64,000 nucleotides of DNA from Thermogemmatispora carboxidivorans (GTDB taxonomy: Bacteria; Chloroflexota; Ktedonobacteria; Ktedonobacterales; Ktedonobacteraceae). The stretch is taken from positions 2,170,001 to 2,234,000 of the forward strand of contig NZ_JNIM01000001.1 of NCBI RefSeq assembly GCF_000702505.1. Direction: 5' to 3'. Made by a program: the position numbers and the translations under genes. The notes under the pieces are model-generated. The model was given only the letters and a program-made list of their open reading frames with translations. It was not told where the DNA came from and searched no databases. This document shows positions 52,274 through 61,894 of the stretch, piece after piece; position 1 is the first letter of the stretch; every line of letters begins with the position of its first letter.

Positions 52274-53707
52274 ATGACACGCATCCTCATCGATAACGTC
52301 GACTATCTTCTGACCGTTGACCAACACGACAGTGTCCTGGAACATGCCTCGGTCGTCATCGAAGACACACGCATCGCCGCCGTGGGCCGGGCCGACGACA
52401 TCGCCGCCCGTTACCGCGGCAGCCACTTCGACCGCATCATCGACGGGCGACGCACCCTGCTCATGCCCGGTCTCATTGAAGCCCATGTCCATCTCTCTGA
52501 GCAGCTCAGTCGCGGCCTCTTTCCTGATAGCCTCACCACGCGGCCCTGGGTCTTCAACTGGGCCAAGCCCTTCTACGCTGCCGTCGACGAAGAGGCCGAA
52601 CACTGGAGTGTCCTCTTAGCCTGCCTCGAAATGATCAAAACGGGCACCACCTGCTTCCTGGACATGGGTTCCCAGAACGATGCTGGCATCACCGTCCAGG
52701 CGGCAGCTCAGGCTGGCATGCGCGGCATCACGGGCCGCCACGCTGCCGACGTCAAACCGGAGGTCATCCCGCCCTACTGGACTCCTGAAATGGTCGCCCA
52801 TCACTTCTTCCGCGACGCTGACGAAGCCCTGGCCGCCCTCGAAGCCTGTGTCAAGCGCTGGCACGGCTATGCCGATGGACGCATCCGTTGCTGGGTCAAC
52901 ATCGAAGGCAAAGAGCCATGCAGTCCCGAGCTGCACCGTGGCGCCCGCCAGCTAGCCGAGCGGCTTGGCGTCGGCACCACCTATCATATTGCCTCCTCCA
53001 TCGAAGAGGCGCGTGTCAGCGAGCAGAAATATGGACTCTGGCCAGTCGAGCGCCTGGAGCGCATTGGCGCCTTGGGGCCGAATCTCGTCCTGGCCCATGT
53101 TGTGGCCATCAAAGATCACGAGATTGACCTGCTGGCTCAGCGGGGAACCAAAGTTGCCTTCTGTCCCGGCACCTCACTCAAGATTGCCAAAGGGGCCACG
53201 CGCATCGGCAAATATCCCGAAATGCTGGCAGCCGGTGTCACCGTTGCCCTTGGCTGCGACGGCGTTTCCGCTGCTGGTGCCCTTGACATGACACGCCAGC
53301 TCTACCTGGCGGCGGGCCTCTTCAAAGACGCGCGCATGGATGCCGCCATGATCCCAGCCCGGCAAGCCATTCGTATGGCCACCATCGAAGGCGCGCGTGC
53401 CCTGCTCTGGGAGGATGAAATCGGCTCCGTCGAAGTTGGCAAGCGGGCTGACCTCATCCTCTTCGATCTCAACCAGGTCGAATGGGTACCTTGCAACGAT
53501 CCCGTGCAGACCCTGGTCTACGCCGCCACTGGGAGCAGCGTCAAGCACAGCATCATCAACGGCACCCTGGTCATGGAGAATCGCCGCCTTCTCACCCTTA
53601 ACGAAAGCGAAGTCATTGAACAAGCGCGACGACTCACGGAGCGAGTCGTCGCGCTTGCGGGCCTTAAAGGCAGTCAGATTCCCATTACCACCAGCCTCTA
53701 CGACTGA
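52274..53707 (+). CDS. TRZ/ATZ-type deaminase-family amidohydrolase
   Basis: A 477-aa amidohydrolase of the 8-oxoguanine/guanine/S-adenosylhomocysteine deaminase branch. The metal site starts [15 protein letters not shown]; later [35 protein letters not shown] and [12 protein letters not shown] supply the conserved His, Asp and substrate loop. The C-terminal composite domain ([14 protein letters not shown]) is normal. It completes a three-gene plus-strand operon. Its last coding bases contain a 15-bp perfect inverted repeat (53621-53657), and its stop overlaps the convergent opp operon. Confidence 0.9.
   Translation: MTRILIDNVDYLLTVDQHDSVLEHASVVIEDTRIAAVGRADDIAARYRGSHFDRIIDGRRTLLMPGLIEAHVHLSEQLSRGLFPDSLTTRPWVFNWAKPFYAAVDEEAEHWSVLLACLEMIKTGTTCFLDMGSQNDAGITVQAAAQAGMRGITGRHAADVKPEVIPPYWTPEMVAHHFFRDADEALAALEACVKRWHGYADGRIRCWVNIEGKEPCSPELHRGARQLAERLGVGTTYHIASSIEEARVSEQKYGLWPVERLERIGALGPNLVLAHVVAIKDHEIDLLAQRGTKVAFCPGTSLKIAKGATRIGKYPEMLAAGVTVALGCDGVSAAGALDMTRQLYLAAGLFKDARMDAAMIPARQAIRMATIEGARALLWEDEIGSVEVGKRADLILFDLNQVEWVPCNDPVQTLVYAATGSSVKHSIINGTLVMENRRLLTLNESEVIEQARRLTERVVALAGLKGSQIPITTSLYD
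53621..53657 (-). terminator. 15-bp perfect hairpin inside the deaminase 3' coding end, ending the opp operon
   Basis: CAAGCGCGACGACTC (53621-53635), loop of 7, GAGTCGTCGCGCTTG (53643-53657). It is about 40 bases past the stop of the minus-strand opp operon (53698), followed on that strand by TTGTTC, and so probably serves as its terminator while still encoding residues [12 protein letters not shown] of the plus-strand gene. Confidence 0.65.
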
Positions 53708-54870
53708 GAACTGGGATTACTCGGAGGAGTCGTCAGCGGAGGGGAGCCGGGGCCAGTGCCATTCAGGGCCGTCGGAGTCGTCGCTCCATCGCTGCTAGTG
53801 GCGTTCACTGGTGCACTGGCCACCGGCTCGCCCTCGCCATCGCCATAGAGAAAACAGTGTGTCCAATGGCCGTTGCCCAGTTGGGTGCGGCGTGGGAAGC
53901 GCTGGCGGCAGACCTCCATCGCATGAGGGCAGCGCGGATGGAAGCGGCAACCGCTGGGAGGATTAATCAGGCTGGGGATCTCGCCGCGGGCCGGCAGCTG
54001 CACCTGCTGACCAGCCATCATACGATCGGGATCGGGAGCCGCTGACAGCAGCAACTGAGTGTACGGATGCTTCGGACGCTGCGTCACCTCCTCGCTGGGG
54101 CCGCCCTCCACCATCTGCCCGGCATACATCACCAGCGTCTCCTCGGCGAAGTAGCGAGCGCTGGCAATATCGTGGGTAATATAGAGCAGCGCGAGTCGTT
54201 CCTCATCCTTGAGGCGTAGCAGCAGATTCAGAATATCGAGACGGATCGAGACATCGAGCATCGAGACCGGCTCGTCGGCCAGCAGAACCTCCGGGCGCAC
54301 GGCCAGGGCGCGAGCGATGGCGATACGCTGACGCTGACCACCGCTAAGCTGGTAAGGATATTTTTCAATAAACTGCTCAGCGGGCGTCAGGCTCACGCGG
54401 CGCAGCAGCGCCAGAATCTGCTCCGTCTCCTCCTGACGATTATGGGCGTGGCCATGCACTCGCAAAGGACGACTAAGATGGTAGCGAACACTGTGGATCG
54501 GGTTCAAAGAAGCGAAGGGGTCCTGAAAGATCAACTGCACATGGCGGCGATAAGCCCGCAGAGCCTGGCCACGAGCCTTCAGATCGACAGGCTGGCCGTG
54601 GAAGCGGATCACCCCCGACGTTGGATCGTAGAGACGGGCCAGCATACGAGCTACGGTCGTCTTGCCGCTGCCACTCTCCCCCACCACTGCCGTTGCGCGT
54701 CCGGGGTAGAGGGCCAGCGAAGCATCGTCCACGGCATGGACAGCGCGTGGGGGACCGAAGAGGCGGATCGAGCGCAGCGGAAAATCCTTACGTAAATGCT
54801 CCGCCTCCAGCACTGGTGCCAGAACCTTCTCAGGAGTCTCTTGCACTGTCAGCTGCTCGAAAACGCTCAT
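53698..54870 (-). CDS. Oligopeptide-type ABC transporter ATP-binding protein 2 (OppF/DppF-like)
   Basis: A 390-aa ATPase. Walker [15 protein letters not shown], an [15 protein letters not shown] signature, Walker [13 protein letters not shown], and the C-terminal oligopeptide domain with [20 protein letters not shown] and its Fe-S-like cysteines. A C-terminal tail rich in Thr, Pro and Ser is extra. It couples to OppD by an ATGA overlap and overlaps the convergent deaminase gene by 10 bases. Confidence 0.93.
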   Translation of the reverse strand: MSVFEQLTVQETPEKVLAPVLEAEHLRKDFPLRSIRLFGPPRAVHAVDDASLALYPGRATAVVGESGSGKTTVARMLARLYDPTSGVIRFHGQPVDLKARGQALRAYRRHVQLIFQDPFASLNPIHSVRYHLSRPLRVHGHAHNRQEETEQILALLRRVSLTPAEQFIEKYPYQLSGGQRQRIAIARALAVRPEVLLADEPVSMLDVSIRLDILNLLLRLKDEERLALLYITHDIASARYFAEETLVMYAGQMVEGGPSEEVTQRPKHPYTQLLLSAAPDPDRMMAGQQVQLPARGEIPSLINPPSGCRFHPRCPHAMEVCRQRFPRRTQLGNGHWTHCFLYGDGEGEPVASAPVNATSSDGATTPTALNGTGPGSPPLTTPPSNPSSQS

Positions 54871-56075
54871 GCGATTGCACTCCCTTCAGCTAGAGCCTCG
54901 TAGCGTGCCGCGAACTCGGCGCTGCTCGGCGGTCCTTCTGGACGTTGATGGACATCGTAGAGATGGCAGGCCACCAGTTGATCTGGCGTCTCAGCCGTCG
55001 AGGGCTGCAACTGGGGCTCAAGCTGCTGGCAAGGCTGCCAGGCAAAGGGGCAGCGAGGATGGAAGGCGCACCCAGCGGGGACAGCGCGTAGATCGGGAGG
55101 AGAGCCAGGAATTCCGGCCATGCGGCGAATAGGGCCGTGCAACTTGGGGAAAGAATTCAGCAGGCCGTAGCTATACGGATGACAGGGGTGAGCGTAGAAC
55201 TGCCGACTGCTCGCCTTCTCCACCATCCTGCCGGCGTACATTACCGCAATCGTATCGGCCAGCTCCAGCAGCAGTGACAAATCATGAGTAATAAAGATCA
55301 GCGCCGTTGAGAACTCGCGGCAGAGCGAGCTGACCAGATCGAGGATTTCGCGCTGGACCACCACATCGAGTGCCGTCGTTGGCTCATCCATAATGATCAG
55401 CTCTGGTGTCAGCGCCAGGGCAATGGCGATCACTGCGCGCTGGCGCATACCGCCACTCAGCTCATGAGGATAGCTGCGGAGACGATCGGGAGCGATACCG
55501 ACGATCCTTAGCAACTCAGCAGCGCGTTCCCTGCGCTGTGCAGCACTCATTTCAGGGCAATGCGTTTTCAGCACATCCATAATCTGAGTGCCAATCGTCA
55601 TCACCGGATTGAGGGCATTCATAGCGCTCTGGAAGACGATCGCCATCTCATTCCAGCGAAAGGCCCGCAGCTGAGCAGGAGAGAGCCGCAGCACATCGAT
55701 CGTCTCCAGAGAAGCAGCAGCATGCTGACCCGACTGATGATCGGCCCCCAGATCGCTCACCGCTACAATTTGAGAGGCTTTTTCGAGCTTCTCGCCCTTG
55801 CGCGGATGATAGAGCACCTGGCCGCCGGTGATATAAGCTGGAGGGCGCAGAAGACGCGAGATCGCGTAAGCGAGCGTCGACTTGCCGCAGCCACTCTCGC
55901 CCGCCAACCCCAGAATCTCGCCCCGCCGCAGCTCGAAGCTCACCTCTTTGACCGCGTGCACGATGCCGTTGACCGCGTAGTAGTCAACGCTCAGATTGCG
56001 GACTTCCAGCAGGACACCATTGCCGCTGCTCTGATTGTTCGGGGTATGGAGAGACTGGTTGTCCGTCATAGGCAT
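54867..56075 (-). CDS. Oligopeptide-type ABC transporter ATP-binding protein 1 (OppD/DppD-like)
   Basis: A 402-aa ATPase: [50 protein letters not shown], and a C-terminal [17 protein letters not shown] cysteine cluster. A stretch of about 40 residues after the Walker A region ([20 protein letters not shown]) is longer than usual, which I read as an insert. Its ATG overlaps the upstream permease stop by one base. It powers the transporter with the other ATPase. Confidence 0.93.
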   Translation of the reverse strand: MPMTDNQSLHTPNNQSSGNGVLLEVRNLSVDYYAVNGIVHAVKEVSFELRRGEILGLAGESGCGKSTLAYAISRLLRPPAYITGGQVLYHPRKGEKLEKASQIVAVSDLGADHQSGQHAAASLETIDVLRLSPAQLRAFRWNEMAIVFQSAMNALNPVMTIGTQIMDVLKTHCPEMSAAQRRERAAELLRIVGIAPDRLRSYPHELSGGMRQRAVIAIALALTPELIIMDEPTTALDVVVQREILDLVSSLCREFSTALIFITHDLSLLLELADTIAVMYAGRMVEKASSRQFYAHPCHPYSYGLLNSFPKLHGPIRRMAGIPGSPPDLRAVPAGCAFHPRCPFAWQPCQQLEPQLQPSTAETPDQLVACHLYDVHQRPEGPPSSAEFAARYEALAEGSAIA

Positions 56076-57073
56076 TACGTTACCGCCTTCTCTTTGAGTT
56101 CCTTCGGCACATGCTCGCTGACCTCGCTGCGCAGACGCGGATCGGCGATCTCATCGATACCGAAGTTGATCAGCGCCAGGGCGGCACCAAGCAAGGCGAT
56201 GCAGCAGCCTGGGGGAGCGAACCACCACCAGAGGCCGGAGAAGATCGAATCGGACTGCTGAGCCCAATAGAGCATACTTCCCCAGCTTACGGTATTGATA
56301 TCACCCAGACCCAGGAATTCCAGTGCCGTCCAGGCCAACAGCACAAAAATCACTGTGCTCACAAAAGCCGCCGCTACAATGCCGATCTCGTTGGGGAAAA
56401 TCTCGAAGAAAATGATGCGCCACACACTTTCACCGCTGGCCCGCGCCGCAGTGACAAACTCCCGGCTGCGCATCGAGAGCGTCTGAGCCCGCAACAGGCG
56501 GGCATTGAACGACCAGTTGGTGAGGATAATCACCAGGGCGATCGTCAGCGGCCCCTTGGGGAAGTAGCCGACCGCCACAATGGCCAGCGGGAGCGCAGGG
56601 ATCACCAGGAAGACGTTGGTCGCCAGTGAGAGAAGCTCATCGATGATCCCGCCGAAGTAGCCGCTCACCAGGCCGACCACGACCGAGACCAGTGTCACCA
56701 GCAGGCCGGTCAGGAAACCCCAGAAGACACTGCTGCGCGTGCCGTAGAGCAGCTGCGAGAAGATGTCCTGACCCGTGGCCGTCGTGCCCAGCCAGTGGGC
56801 TGCCGAGGGCGGCGTTTCCGAGAGCCTGGAGGTCGCGGTGGGATCATAAGGGGCCAACAGTGGCCCAAAAATGGCCACCAACAAGAAGAAGGCGACAATG
56901 CTGCTGCCAATCGCCACCTTGCGATTGCTCGTCAAGACCCGCCAGACGAGCCGAAGGCCCTCTCTCAGGCGGGCCAGCCGCGAATCCCTGCGTGGAAACT
57001 TTTTTGGAAACGTTGACGGGATCGTTTCCGGCTCTAGAGTAGCAACGTGCTGAAGATCCTTGCCCAGGCTCAT
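56075..57073 (-). CDS. Oligopeptide-type ABC transporter permease 2 (OppC/DppC-like)
   Basis: A 332-aa inner-membrane permease. An N-terminal cytosolic tail of about 40 residues, a first helix (AIGSSIVAFFLLVAIFGPLL), the PYDPTATSRLSETPPSAAHW LGTTATGQDIFS family motif and the EAA-like loop AARASGESVWRIIFFEIFPN. About six membrane helices in all. Forms the translocation pathway with the other permease, six bases downstream of it. Confidence 0.93.
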   Translation of the reverse strand: MSLGKDLQHVATLEPETIPSTFPKKFPRRDSRLARLREGLRLVWRVLTSNRKVAIGSSIVAFFLLVAIFGPLLAPYDPTATSRLSETPPSAAHWLGTTATGQDIFSQLLYGTRSSVFWGFLTGLLVTLVSVVVGLVSGYFGGIIDELLSLATNVFLVIPALPLAIVAVGYFPKGPLTIALVIILTNWSFNARLLRAQTLSMRSREFVTAARASGESVWRIIFFEIFPNEIGIVAAAFVSTVIFVLLAWTALEFLGLGDINTVSWGSMLYWAQQSDSIFSGLWWWFAPPGCCIALLGAALALINFGIDEIADPRLRSEVSEHVPKELKEKAVT

Positions 57074-57078
57074 GGTGG

Positions 57079-58080
57079 TCAGGCGCTCCTTTCGAGGCGG
57101 ACACGGGGATCGAGGAAGGCGTAGCTCAACTCGGCGAGGAAATTGGCGCCGAGCACGCCGAGGGCGACGACCAGGAAAATGCCCTGCATCAGAGAATAGT
57201 CCTGGTTTTGGACCGCCTGCAGCAGGGAGTAGCCGATGCCGGGGTAGGAGAAGACCATCTCCGTCAGCAACTGGCCGCCGACAATGAAGCCTAGCGAGAT
57301 AGCGAAGCCGGCCACATTGGGCAGAATCGCATTGCGGGCCGCGTAGGCGAACATAATGCGACTGGTGTGCAAACCTTTGGCCTTCGCCATCAGCACGTAG
57401 TCCTCTGAGAGCGTCGTAATCATCGAGTTGCGCATGGTGAGCATCCAGCCGGCGACGGAAGCGATAACAATCGTCAGGGCTGGCAAGATCCCATGATATA
57501 TCACGCTTGCGATGAAATCAAGCGTCCATCCTGGGTCGACGTTCAGCTCATCGTAGCCACCGGTCAGGGGGAACCAGCGCAGCTCGAAGCCGAAGATGTA
57601 GAGGATCAAGAGGGCCATCCAGAAGTAAGGAATCGCCGACAGGAAATTCAGCAGTGGCGACAGGATCGTATCGAGCAGCGAGCCGCGTTTCCAGGCCACA
57701 ACGATGCCCACCAGGCAGCCGAGGGCAAAACTGAGGGTCACAGAGACCAGGCCCAGACCCAGCGACCAGAAGATATCGCGCCCGATGACGTTGGTCACCG
57801 GTTCGAAGGAGGAGGTTACTGCCACCCCAAGGTTGCCGTGCAACAAACTATTGAGGTAGTCGAGGTACTGGACAGGGAGCGGGTCGCTGGTATTGTAGCC
57901 CAGCTCCGCCTGGATGGCCTTCAAGTAGGCGGCGCCCACGTGAATACCGCGGCTCTGCAGATTGCCTAACAGCACCGCTGCCGGGTCACCTGGAGCCAGG
58001 CGCGGAATCACAAAGTTCAGAGTAATTGCCGCCCAGGCAGCAAACAGATAGAACAGAATGCGACGAAGCAAGTGGCGCAT
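57079..58080 (-). CDS. Oligopeptide-type ABC transporter permease 1 (OppB/DppB-like)
   Basis: A 333-aa permease: N-terminal helix LLRRILFYLFAAWAAITLNF, the RLAPGDPAAVLLGNLQSRGI family motif, the EAA-like loop AKAKGLHTSRIMFAYAARNA, and the C-terminal FLDPRVRLERSA that OppB proteins share. AAGGAG precedes ATG 58080. It is the first gene after the binding protein, separated from it by a 280-base gap with two stem-loops. Confidence 0.93.
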   Translation of the reverse strand: MRHLLRRILFYLFAAWAAITLNFVIPRLAPGDPAAVLLGNLQSRGIHVGAAYLKAIQAELGYNTSDPLPVQYLDYLNSLLHGNLGVAVTSSFEPVTNVIGRDIFWSLGLGLVSVTLSFALGCLVGIVVAWKRGSLLDTILSPLLNFLSAIPYFWMALLILYIFGFELRWFPLTGGYDELNVDPGWTLDFIASVIYHGILPALTIVIASVAGWMLTMRNSMITTLSEDYVLMAKAKGLHTSRIMFAYAARNAILPNVAGFAISLGFIVGGQLLTEMVFSYPGIGYSLLQAVQNQDYSLMQGIFLVVALGVLGANFLAELSYAFLDPRVRLERSA

Positions 58081-58179
58081 TCAGGGACTCCTTCGTACCT
58101 TCCATGATCTACGCTGCGCCAGACCTGTTATCGAGGCTCGCGGGCAGCGCAGATAGGCAAGGCGCGCTCCTCAGAGATT

Positions 58180-58326
58180 CTCCCCATCTGGGGGGAGTAT
58201 ACCATCAAGATTGAAGCAGAACAACGGTCAACGTAGAGAGATGACTCGCCTGCGCCTGCCGTTCCTCTCACCTGGACTGGTCTCAGACAAGAGGATGGCC
58301 TCTCTGGCCAGGGCCGAGAGGCCATC
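58180..58326 (-). terminator. Two stem-loops between binding-protein and permease genes
   Basis: GATGGCCTCTC (58294-58304) pairs with GAGAGGCCATC (58316-58326), a perfect 11-bp stem 38 bases after the binding-protein stop. A second weaker stem, CTCCCC/GGGGAG (58180-58185/58192-58197), follows. Neither has a U-run. Such hairpins after the first gene commonly raise the binding protein relative to the permeases by partial termination or RNA protection. Confidence 0.6.
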
Positions 58327-58363
58327 CCGCTGCTCGGCAGGTCCCGGAAGTAGGGGAGGGAGC

Positions 58364-60046
58364 CTACGAAACGGGCTGCAGGTGCATCACAATGATCTCA
58401 TTATCGGGATAGGAGTAAGGCGAGCCGACAGCGTACTGGTTCTGCTGGTCGGGCCAGCCGGTGAAGCGCGTCGTGTTGTACTCGAACCAGCGAGCGCCGG
58501 CCACCACCGGAATCCAGGGCACCTGCTCAACCATGATGCGTTCCAGACCCTGGATCGCCTGCTTCTGGGCCGAGGGGTCCATCGTCGAAGCGAACTGCTG
58601 GAGGAGCTTATCGGTCTGGGCGTCCTTCCAGTAGCTGCTGTTGCGCCCATTGGGCGGAATGTTCTGGCTGCTCAGCGTGCCATTGTAGATGGAGTAGGGA
58701 GTGGGGCCACCTCCCACGCCGCTGATCATCAGCTGGTACGGTTTCGCTGCTGCTCGGAAGGTCAGATACTGGGCCTCCGGCATCAGCTTGATATGGATAT
58801 CGATGCCCGCGGCCTTCAGGTTGCTCTGCACCACCTGGGCCCACTTGTTCCAGTCAGAGTACTCGGCGACCGAGATCAGCTCGAAGGAGAGGCGCTGACC
58901 ATTCTTGGTGAAGATCCCGTCGCTTCCCTGGGTATAGCCGGCACTCTTGAGGATCTGTTGAGCCTGGCTCGCATTGGGAGCCGTAGACAGGTTGGCATAC
59001 TCTGGCAAGGCGTATTGCTGATTGCCAGGCGTGGGGAGCAGACCTGTTTGTGGTGCGGGGGGCACAAGGCCCGACTCGCCCTGCTGGGCCGCCGCTTGCC
59101 GGTCGATAGCTACGCTGATCGCCTTGCGGATCGCCACATCGCTCAGCAGTGGATCATGCACGTCGATGAAGATGCCAAACTCGTCAACTGGGGCCATGAA
59201 GTAGTGGAAGTGCTGCGGGTCCTTGGCTACAAAGTTCTGCTGCAGGTTGTCTGCATAGTAGCCCGACCAGTCGACCTGGCCGCTGGGCATGACCAGCTTG
59301 AAGGCATCGTTGTCTTTGTAGCGCGGCTCCTTGATTTGATCGACCTTGACAAGGTTGGCCTGATAGTAGTTGGCGTTCTTGTCCAGTACCAGAAGATCAG
59401 AGGTATATTTGCCTACGACGAAGGGGCCAGTGCCGACTGGCTTGCTGCTGTAATATTTGGTAACGTCGCCGACCGATTCGAAAATGTGTTTGGGGATGAT
59501 GACGGTCAGGCCGGCAATGTAATAGATCGCCCCGGGGAAGGGCTTCTGAAAGGTCATGACAACCGTGTTGGCGTCAGGGGCCGTGACGCTCTTGAGATAG
59601 CCCCAGTCGCCATTGAGGTCCGCAGCAGGATATTGCTTGAGAGCGTTGAAGGTGAAGACGACGTCGTCGGCGCTAAAGGGCTGGCCGTCGTTCCATTTGA
59701 CGCCCTGCCGCAGGTGGAAAGTGACCTGGGTGTAGTCACTGTTGAATTGATGGCTGAGGGCTAGCAGAGGATGATAGGTGTTGTCGTTGACGTTGCAGAA
59801 TTCAAGTGGCTCGTAGACGAAGCCGTTGATGCCGATGTTCGGCGTGGGAGCATAAGGGTTGAAACCCTGGTCGGTGAAGGCGCTGGCTTGCGCAGCCAGA
59901 GTGAGGACCTTCTTGCCGGACTGGCTGCTCTGCGAGCTGCTCCCGCCACAGGCTGTGAGCAGCAGCGCAAGGATGGCCAGGAGGCTGAGACACAGGGTGC
60001 CGACCTTGCGCTTCATGCCTGTTGTGCGCTCTGGGTTGCCAAACAC
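58364..60046 (-). CDS. Family 5 extracellular solute-binding lipoprotein (peptide/nickel type)
   Basis: A 560-aa binding protein. Signal peptide with lipobox LLTAC (lipidated Cys33). FHLRQGVKWNDGQPFSADDV is the family-5 signature; later PIGTGPFV-like (SKPVGTGPFVVGKYT) and AVDRQAAAQQ segments and the C-terminal PWIPVVAGARWFEYN follow the SBP_bac_5 plan. The start is a GTG at 60046 with AGGAGG six bases upstream, which is better than the internal ATG at 60016. It captures the substrate of the opp-like transporter; with the ring-opening enzymes nearby, a non-peptide ligand is possible. Confidence 0.94.
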   Translation of the reverse strand: MFGNPERTTGMKRKVGTLCLSLLAILALLLTACGGSSSQSSQSGKKVLTLAAQASAFTDQGFNPYAPTPNIGINGFVYEPLEFCNVNDNTYHPLLALSHQFNSDYTQVTFHLRQGVKWNDGQPFSADDVVFTFNALKQYPAADLNGDWGYLKSVTAPDANTVVMTFQKPFPGAIYYIAGLTVIIPKHIFESVGDVTKYYSSKPVGTGPFVVGKYTSDLLVLDKNANYYQANLVKVDQIKEPRYKDNDAFKLVMPSGQVDWSGYYADNLQQNFVAKDPQHFHYFMAPVDEFGIFIDVHDPLLSDVAIRKAISVAIDRQAAAQQGESGLVPPAPQTGLLPTPGNQQYALPEYANLSTAPNASQAQQILKSAGYTQGSDGIFTKNGQRLSFELISVAEYSDWNKWAQVVQSNLKAAGIDIHIKLMPEAQYLTFRAAAKPYQLMISGVGGGPTPYSIYNGTLSSQNIPPNGRNSSYWKDAQTDKLLQQFASTMDPSAQKQAIQGLERIMVEQVPWIPVVAGARWFEYNTTRFTGWPDQQNQYAVGSPYSYPDNEIIVMHLQPVS

Positions 60047-60477
60047 AAAGAACCTCCTGTAACGGCTCTTGAAATACGGTGAGTGTTTACCGCTTGTTGG
60101 TGCTCCGCGTGGGCCTGATCAGCGCAGGCTGGAAAACGCTGTCTCTGAACGCCAGCCCAGCCTGCCCCTGGCCAGGGAGGAAATGAATGCCTGCGCTCTC
60201 TGGCTTCTGCCGCGCCGCCCGAGTTGCTCCTTGCCTGACTGCTCGCCTCGGCACGGCCCAAGCTGAGCCGCTCTCTCGGTTGTCGATACTGCTAAGCTAA
60301 GGTGATGGTCGCCCCTCTCGTCTCGTGTCTCTGCGGATCGGTGCCACGAGCGCGCGCGTTTACCCGCTCCCCGTTGCGGGCGCCACGACGCCGCCCTGCC
60401 TTCCTCTCGTCACTCCTTTCCCGGTCGGCGCAGCCCTTCTGCCTCCGACCCCTCTTTTGAGAAATATGACAGATCGT
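60047..60477. other. Long 5' leader of the opp-like operon
   Basis: About 430 bases between the promoter and the binding-protein start, so the mRNA leader is long. GCAGGCTGG (60124-60132) pairs with CCAGCCTGC (60157-60165). No known riboswitch class was recognised and no protein-like frame is present. Confidence 0.5.
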
Positions 60478-60546
60478 CTAGACCAGTTCTCTAGAAACTA
60501 TACTCCCTTTCCTGCGATCTGTCAAGACATCTAGACCACTAGACCA
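60478..60546. promoter_or_regulatory. Three CTAGACCA boxes around the opp promoter
   Basis: CTAGACCA at 60478-60485, 60531-60538 and 60539-60546 (TGGTCTAG on the minus strand). The last two are in tandem just upstream of the -35; the first lies just downstream of the -10 and is part of the palindrome GTCTAGAC (60476-60483). Resembles GntR-type half-sites, by inference. Confidence 0.7.
60497..60525 (-). promoter_or_regulatory. Promoter of the opp-like operon
   Basis: On the minus strand TTGACA (60525-60520), 17 bases, TATAGT (60502-60497): near-consensus, lying between regulatory boxes. Confidence 0.75.
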
Positions 60547-60665
60547 AAAATTGACGAGGAACACCCGCGCTACCGGGCGCGATCTGGCTGGCAGGCTCAC
60601 AATCGCGCCATGCCATTTATCCTTCTGTTAGCGCCAGTGCCACTTAGGCGGCTGTCGTCGCCGCT

Positions 60666-61057
60666 CTCCCGGCGTGAGATGACCACCTTGCTCTCGCTAA
60701 AGAAACGCGCGGTGTCCTGGCCTGGGGGATGGAGGATGCCAGGCCACGGTCGGTGGGTTGGTCCGTGTTGGGCGTGATGGGGCGGGCCAGCTCTTTGCGC
60801 GGCTCATCTCGTATGGGCGCCGTTTGAGGAGGCAGCGAGCGCGTTCCTCGGGGGAGTGTGGCGCGCCGGCTCGGCAAGGCAGCGGCGGTGCTGGAGATGG
60901 TGGCCCCAATCTCTCGGGCGTTGCTGAGAGGGACGCTGGTCACTGCTGCCTCGGTGGCGGGATGGCGTGCTTCCAGGGTGTCACTGCCATCAGCCTGGTG
61001 CCAGGTACTGCCGATAGGGTTGCGCAGAACCAGTGGCTGGGTTGTTGCTGAGACCAT
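60666..61057 (-). pseudogene. Remnant of methylmalonate-semialdehyde dehydrogenase (mmsA/iolA type), internally deleted
   Basis: On the minus strand from ATG 61057 the frame reads LRNPIGSTWHQADGSDTLEA, then HPATEAAVTSVPLSNAREIG, ATISSTAAALPSRRATLP, the N-terminal 60 residues of an MMSDH-type aldehyde dehydrogenase. Pieces continue in two frames (PEERARCLLKR in one, KELARPIT in the other), then near 60720-60670 a third frame reads LHPPGQDTARFFSESKVVIS, which matches the C-terminal end of the same family. About 350 central codons, including the catalytic Cys, are missing. It is therefore a frame-shifted gene with a large internal deletion. The upstream promoter at 61278-61306 still looks intact. 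Confidence 0.8.
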
Positions 61058-61515
61058 CGCTCTCTGCTCCTGTCGCCCGTGTGCTGTGTTTGGTTTGAGC
61101 TGTTGCTGGGTCCTGCGGCTGCTCTCCTGTGAGTGTAGAGGGCGCGCGCTGCTGAGCCTGCACCGGCCCGCTGCTCTCTGGTTGTTGAGTTGTGGCTATA
61201 CTCTTGTGCTTCTACTGGCCTGCCCTACTACTCAAGAAGGGATGGAGGGGAAAGCTTCCACCTTTCTTATTGGTTTAGTTATAGGCAATGGCTATGGGTG
61301 TGTCAAGGGCGAATGGCTTCAGAGGCGGTTTGGCCGGGGGTAAGCTTCGAGGGATGGGAAACTGAGTGAGGCAGAGACCTTTCCTGCGGTCAATGCCATC
61401 GCCTTTCTCCTCGTTAGCAGGGCCAGGCAAAGAAGAGAACTGGCTCGGTCCTGGCCTCGGGCGTCGGGCGAGCAGCCCCTCTCTGCCTGGATGTGGGCAG
61501 TGGAAAAGCGAGCTG
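61058..61515. other. Gene-free region upstream of the pseudogene
   Basis: 458 bases. Apart from the promoter at 61278-61306 and an AT-richer island around 61255-61300, I see nothing supportable. Open frames here are low-complexity and unlike proteins. Confidence 0.5.
61278..61306 (-). promoter_or_regulatory. Near-consensus promoter upstream of the mmsA-like pseudogene
   Basis: On the minus strand TTGACA (61306-61301), 17 bases, TATAAC (61283-61278), about 220 bases before the pseudogene start. Confidence 0.65.
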
Positions 61516-61686
61516 CTACTCGCCTTTTTTGTGCCCTTTCTCGTGGTGCTGCTTCATGACGGTGCGGGCAGCGACCTCACGTGCTCGCTTGCCGTAGCGC
61601 CCACTCTTCTCGGCCTCTTCTTTGATGTGTTCGTACTGCCGCTCTTCTTTTTCGCTTACCCCTTTGAGGGGCTTTTTGTCTGGCAT
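61516..61686 (-). CDS. Small basic stress-type protein (plasmid-stabilisation-annotated family)
   Basis: A 56-aa protein: MPDKKPLKGVSEKEERQYEH, then IKEEAEKSGRYGKRAREVAA and RTVMKQHHEKGHKKGE. Short highly charged proteins with the ERQYEHIKE...A..IAARTV core are widespread and usually annotated as plasmid-stabilisation or KGG-like; their function is not established. ATG 61686 has GGAGG five bases upstream; the frame extends to 61758 without support. Confidence 0.75.
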   Translation of the reverse strand: MPDKKPLKGVSEKEERQYEHIKEEAEKSGRYGKRAREVAARTVMKQHHEKGHKKGE

Positions 61687-61819
61687 GGTAACCTCCATGA
61701 CTTGCTGGGACAACGATGCCATTCTTGGCCGTGAGCGATGCATCACCTCCCTCAACACGAGTGAGCGGGGGACGAGAGAGACAGGAGGAGCGAGTCAGGG
61801 TGGCGATCTTCTGGCCAGA

Positions 61820-61855
61820 GGGGCCACTGAGCGCCTCATGGTCTCCAGTGGCCCC
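61820..61855 (-). terminator. Hairpin downstream of rhaM
   Basis: A perfect 10-bp stem, GGGGCCACTG (61820-61829) with CAGTGGCCCC (61846-61855), 40 bases after the rhaM stop on the minus strand, followed by TCTGG rather than a U-run. Confidence 0.5.
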
Positions 61856-61894
61856 GAAACCAGTGATGGCTTGTATAAGCAGTAAGTTAGATGG

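Noticed and set aside
60858-61343. 161-aa plus-strand open frame upstream of the pseudogene
   Set aside because: No domain, high Cys/Leu/Arg content, and it runs across the antisense of MMSDH remnants and a promoter.
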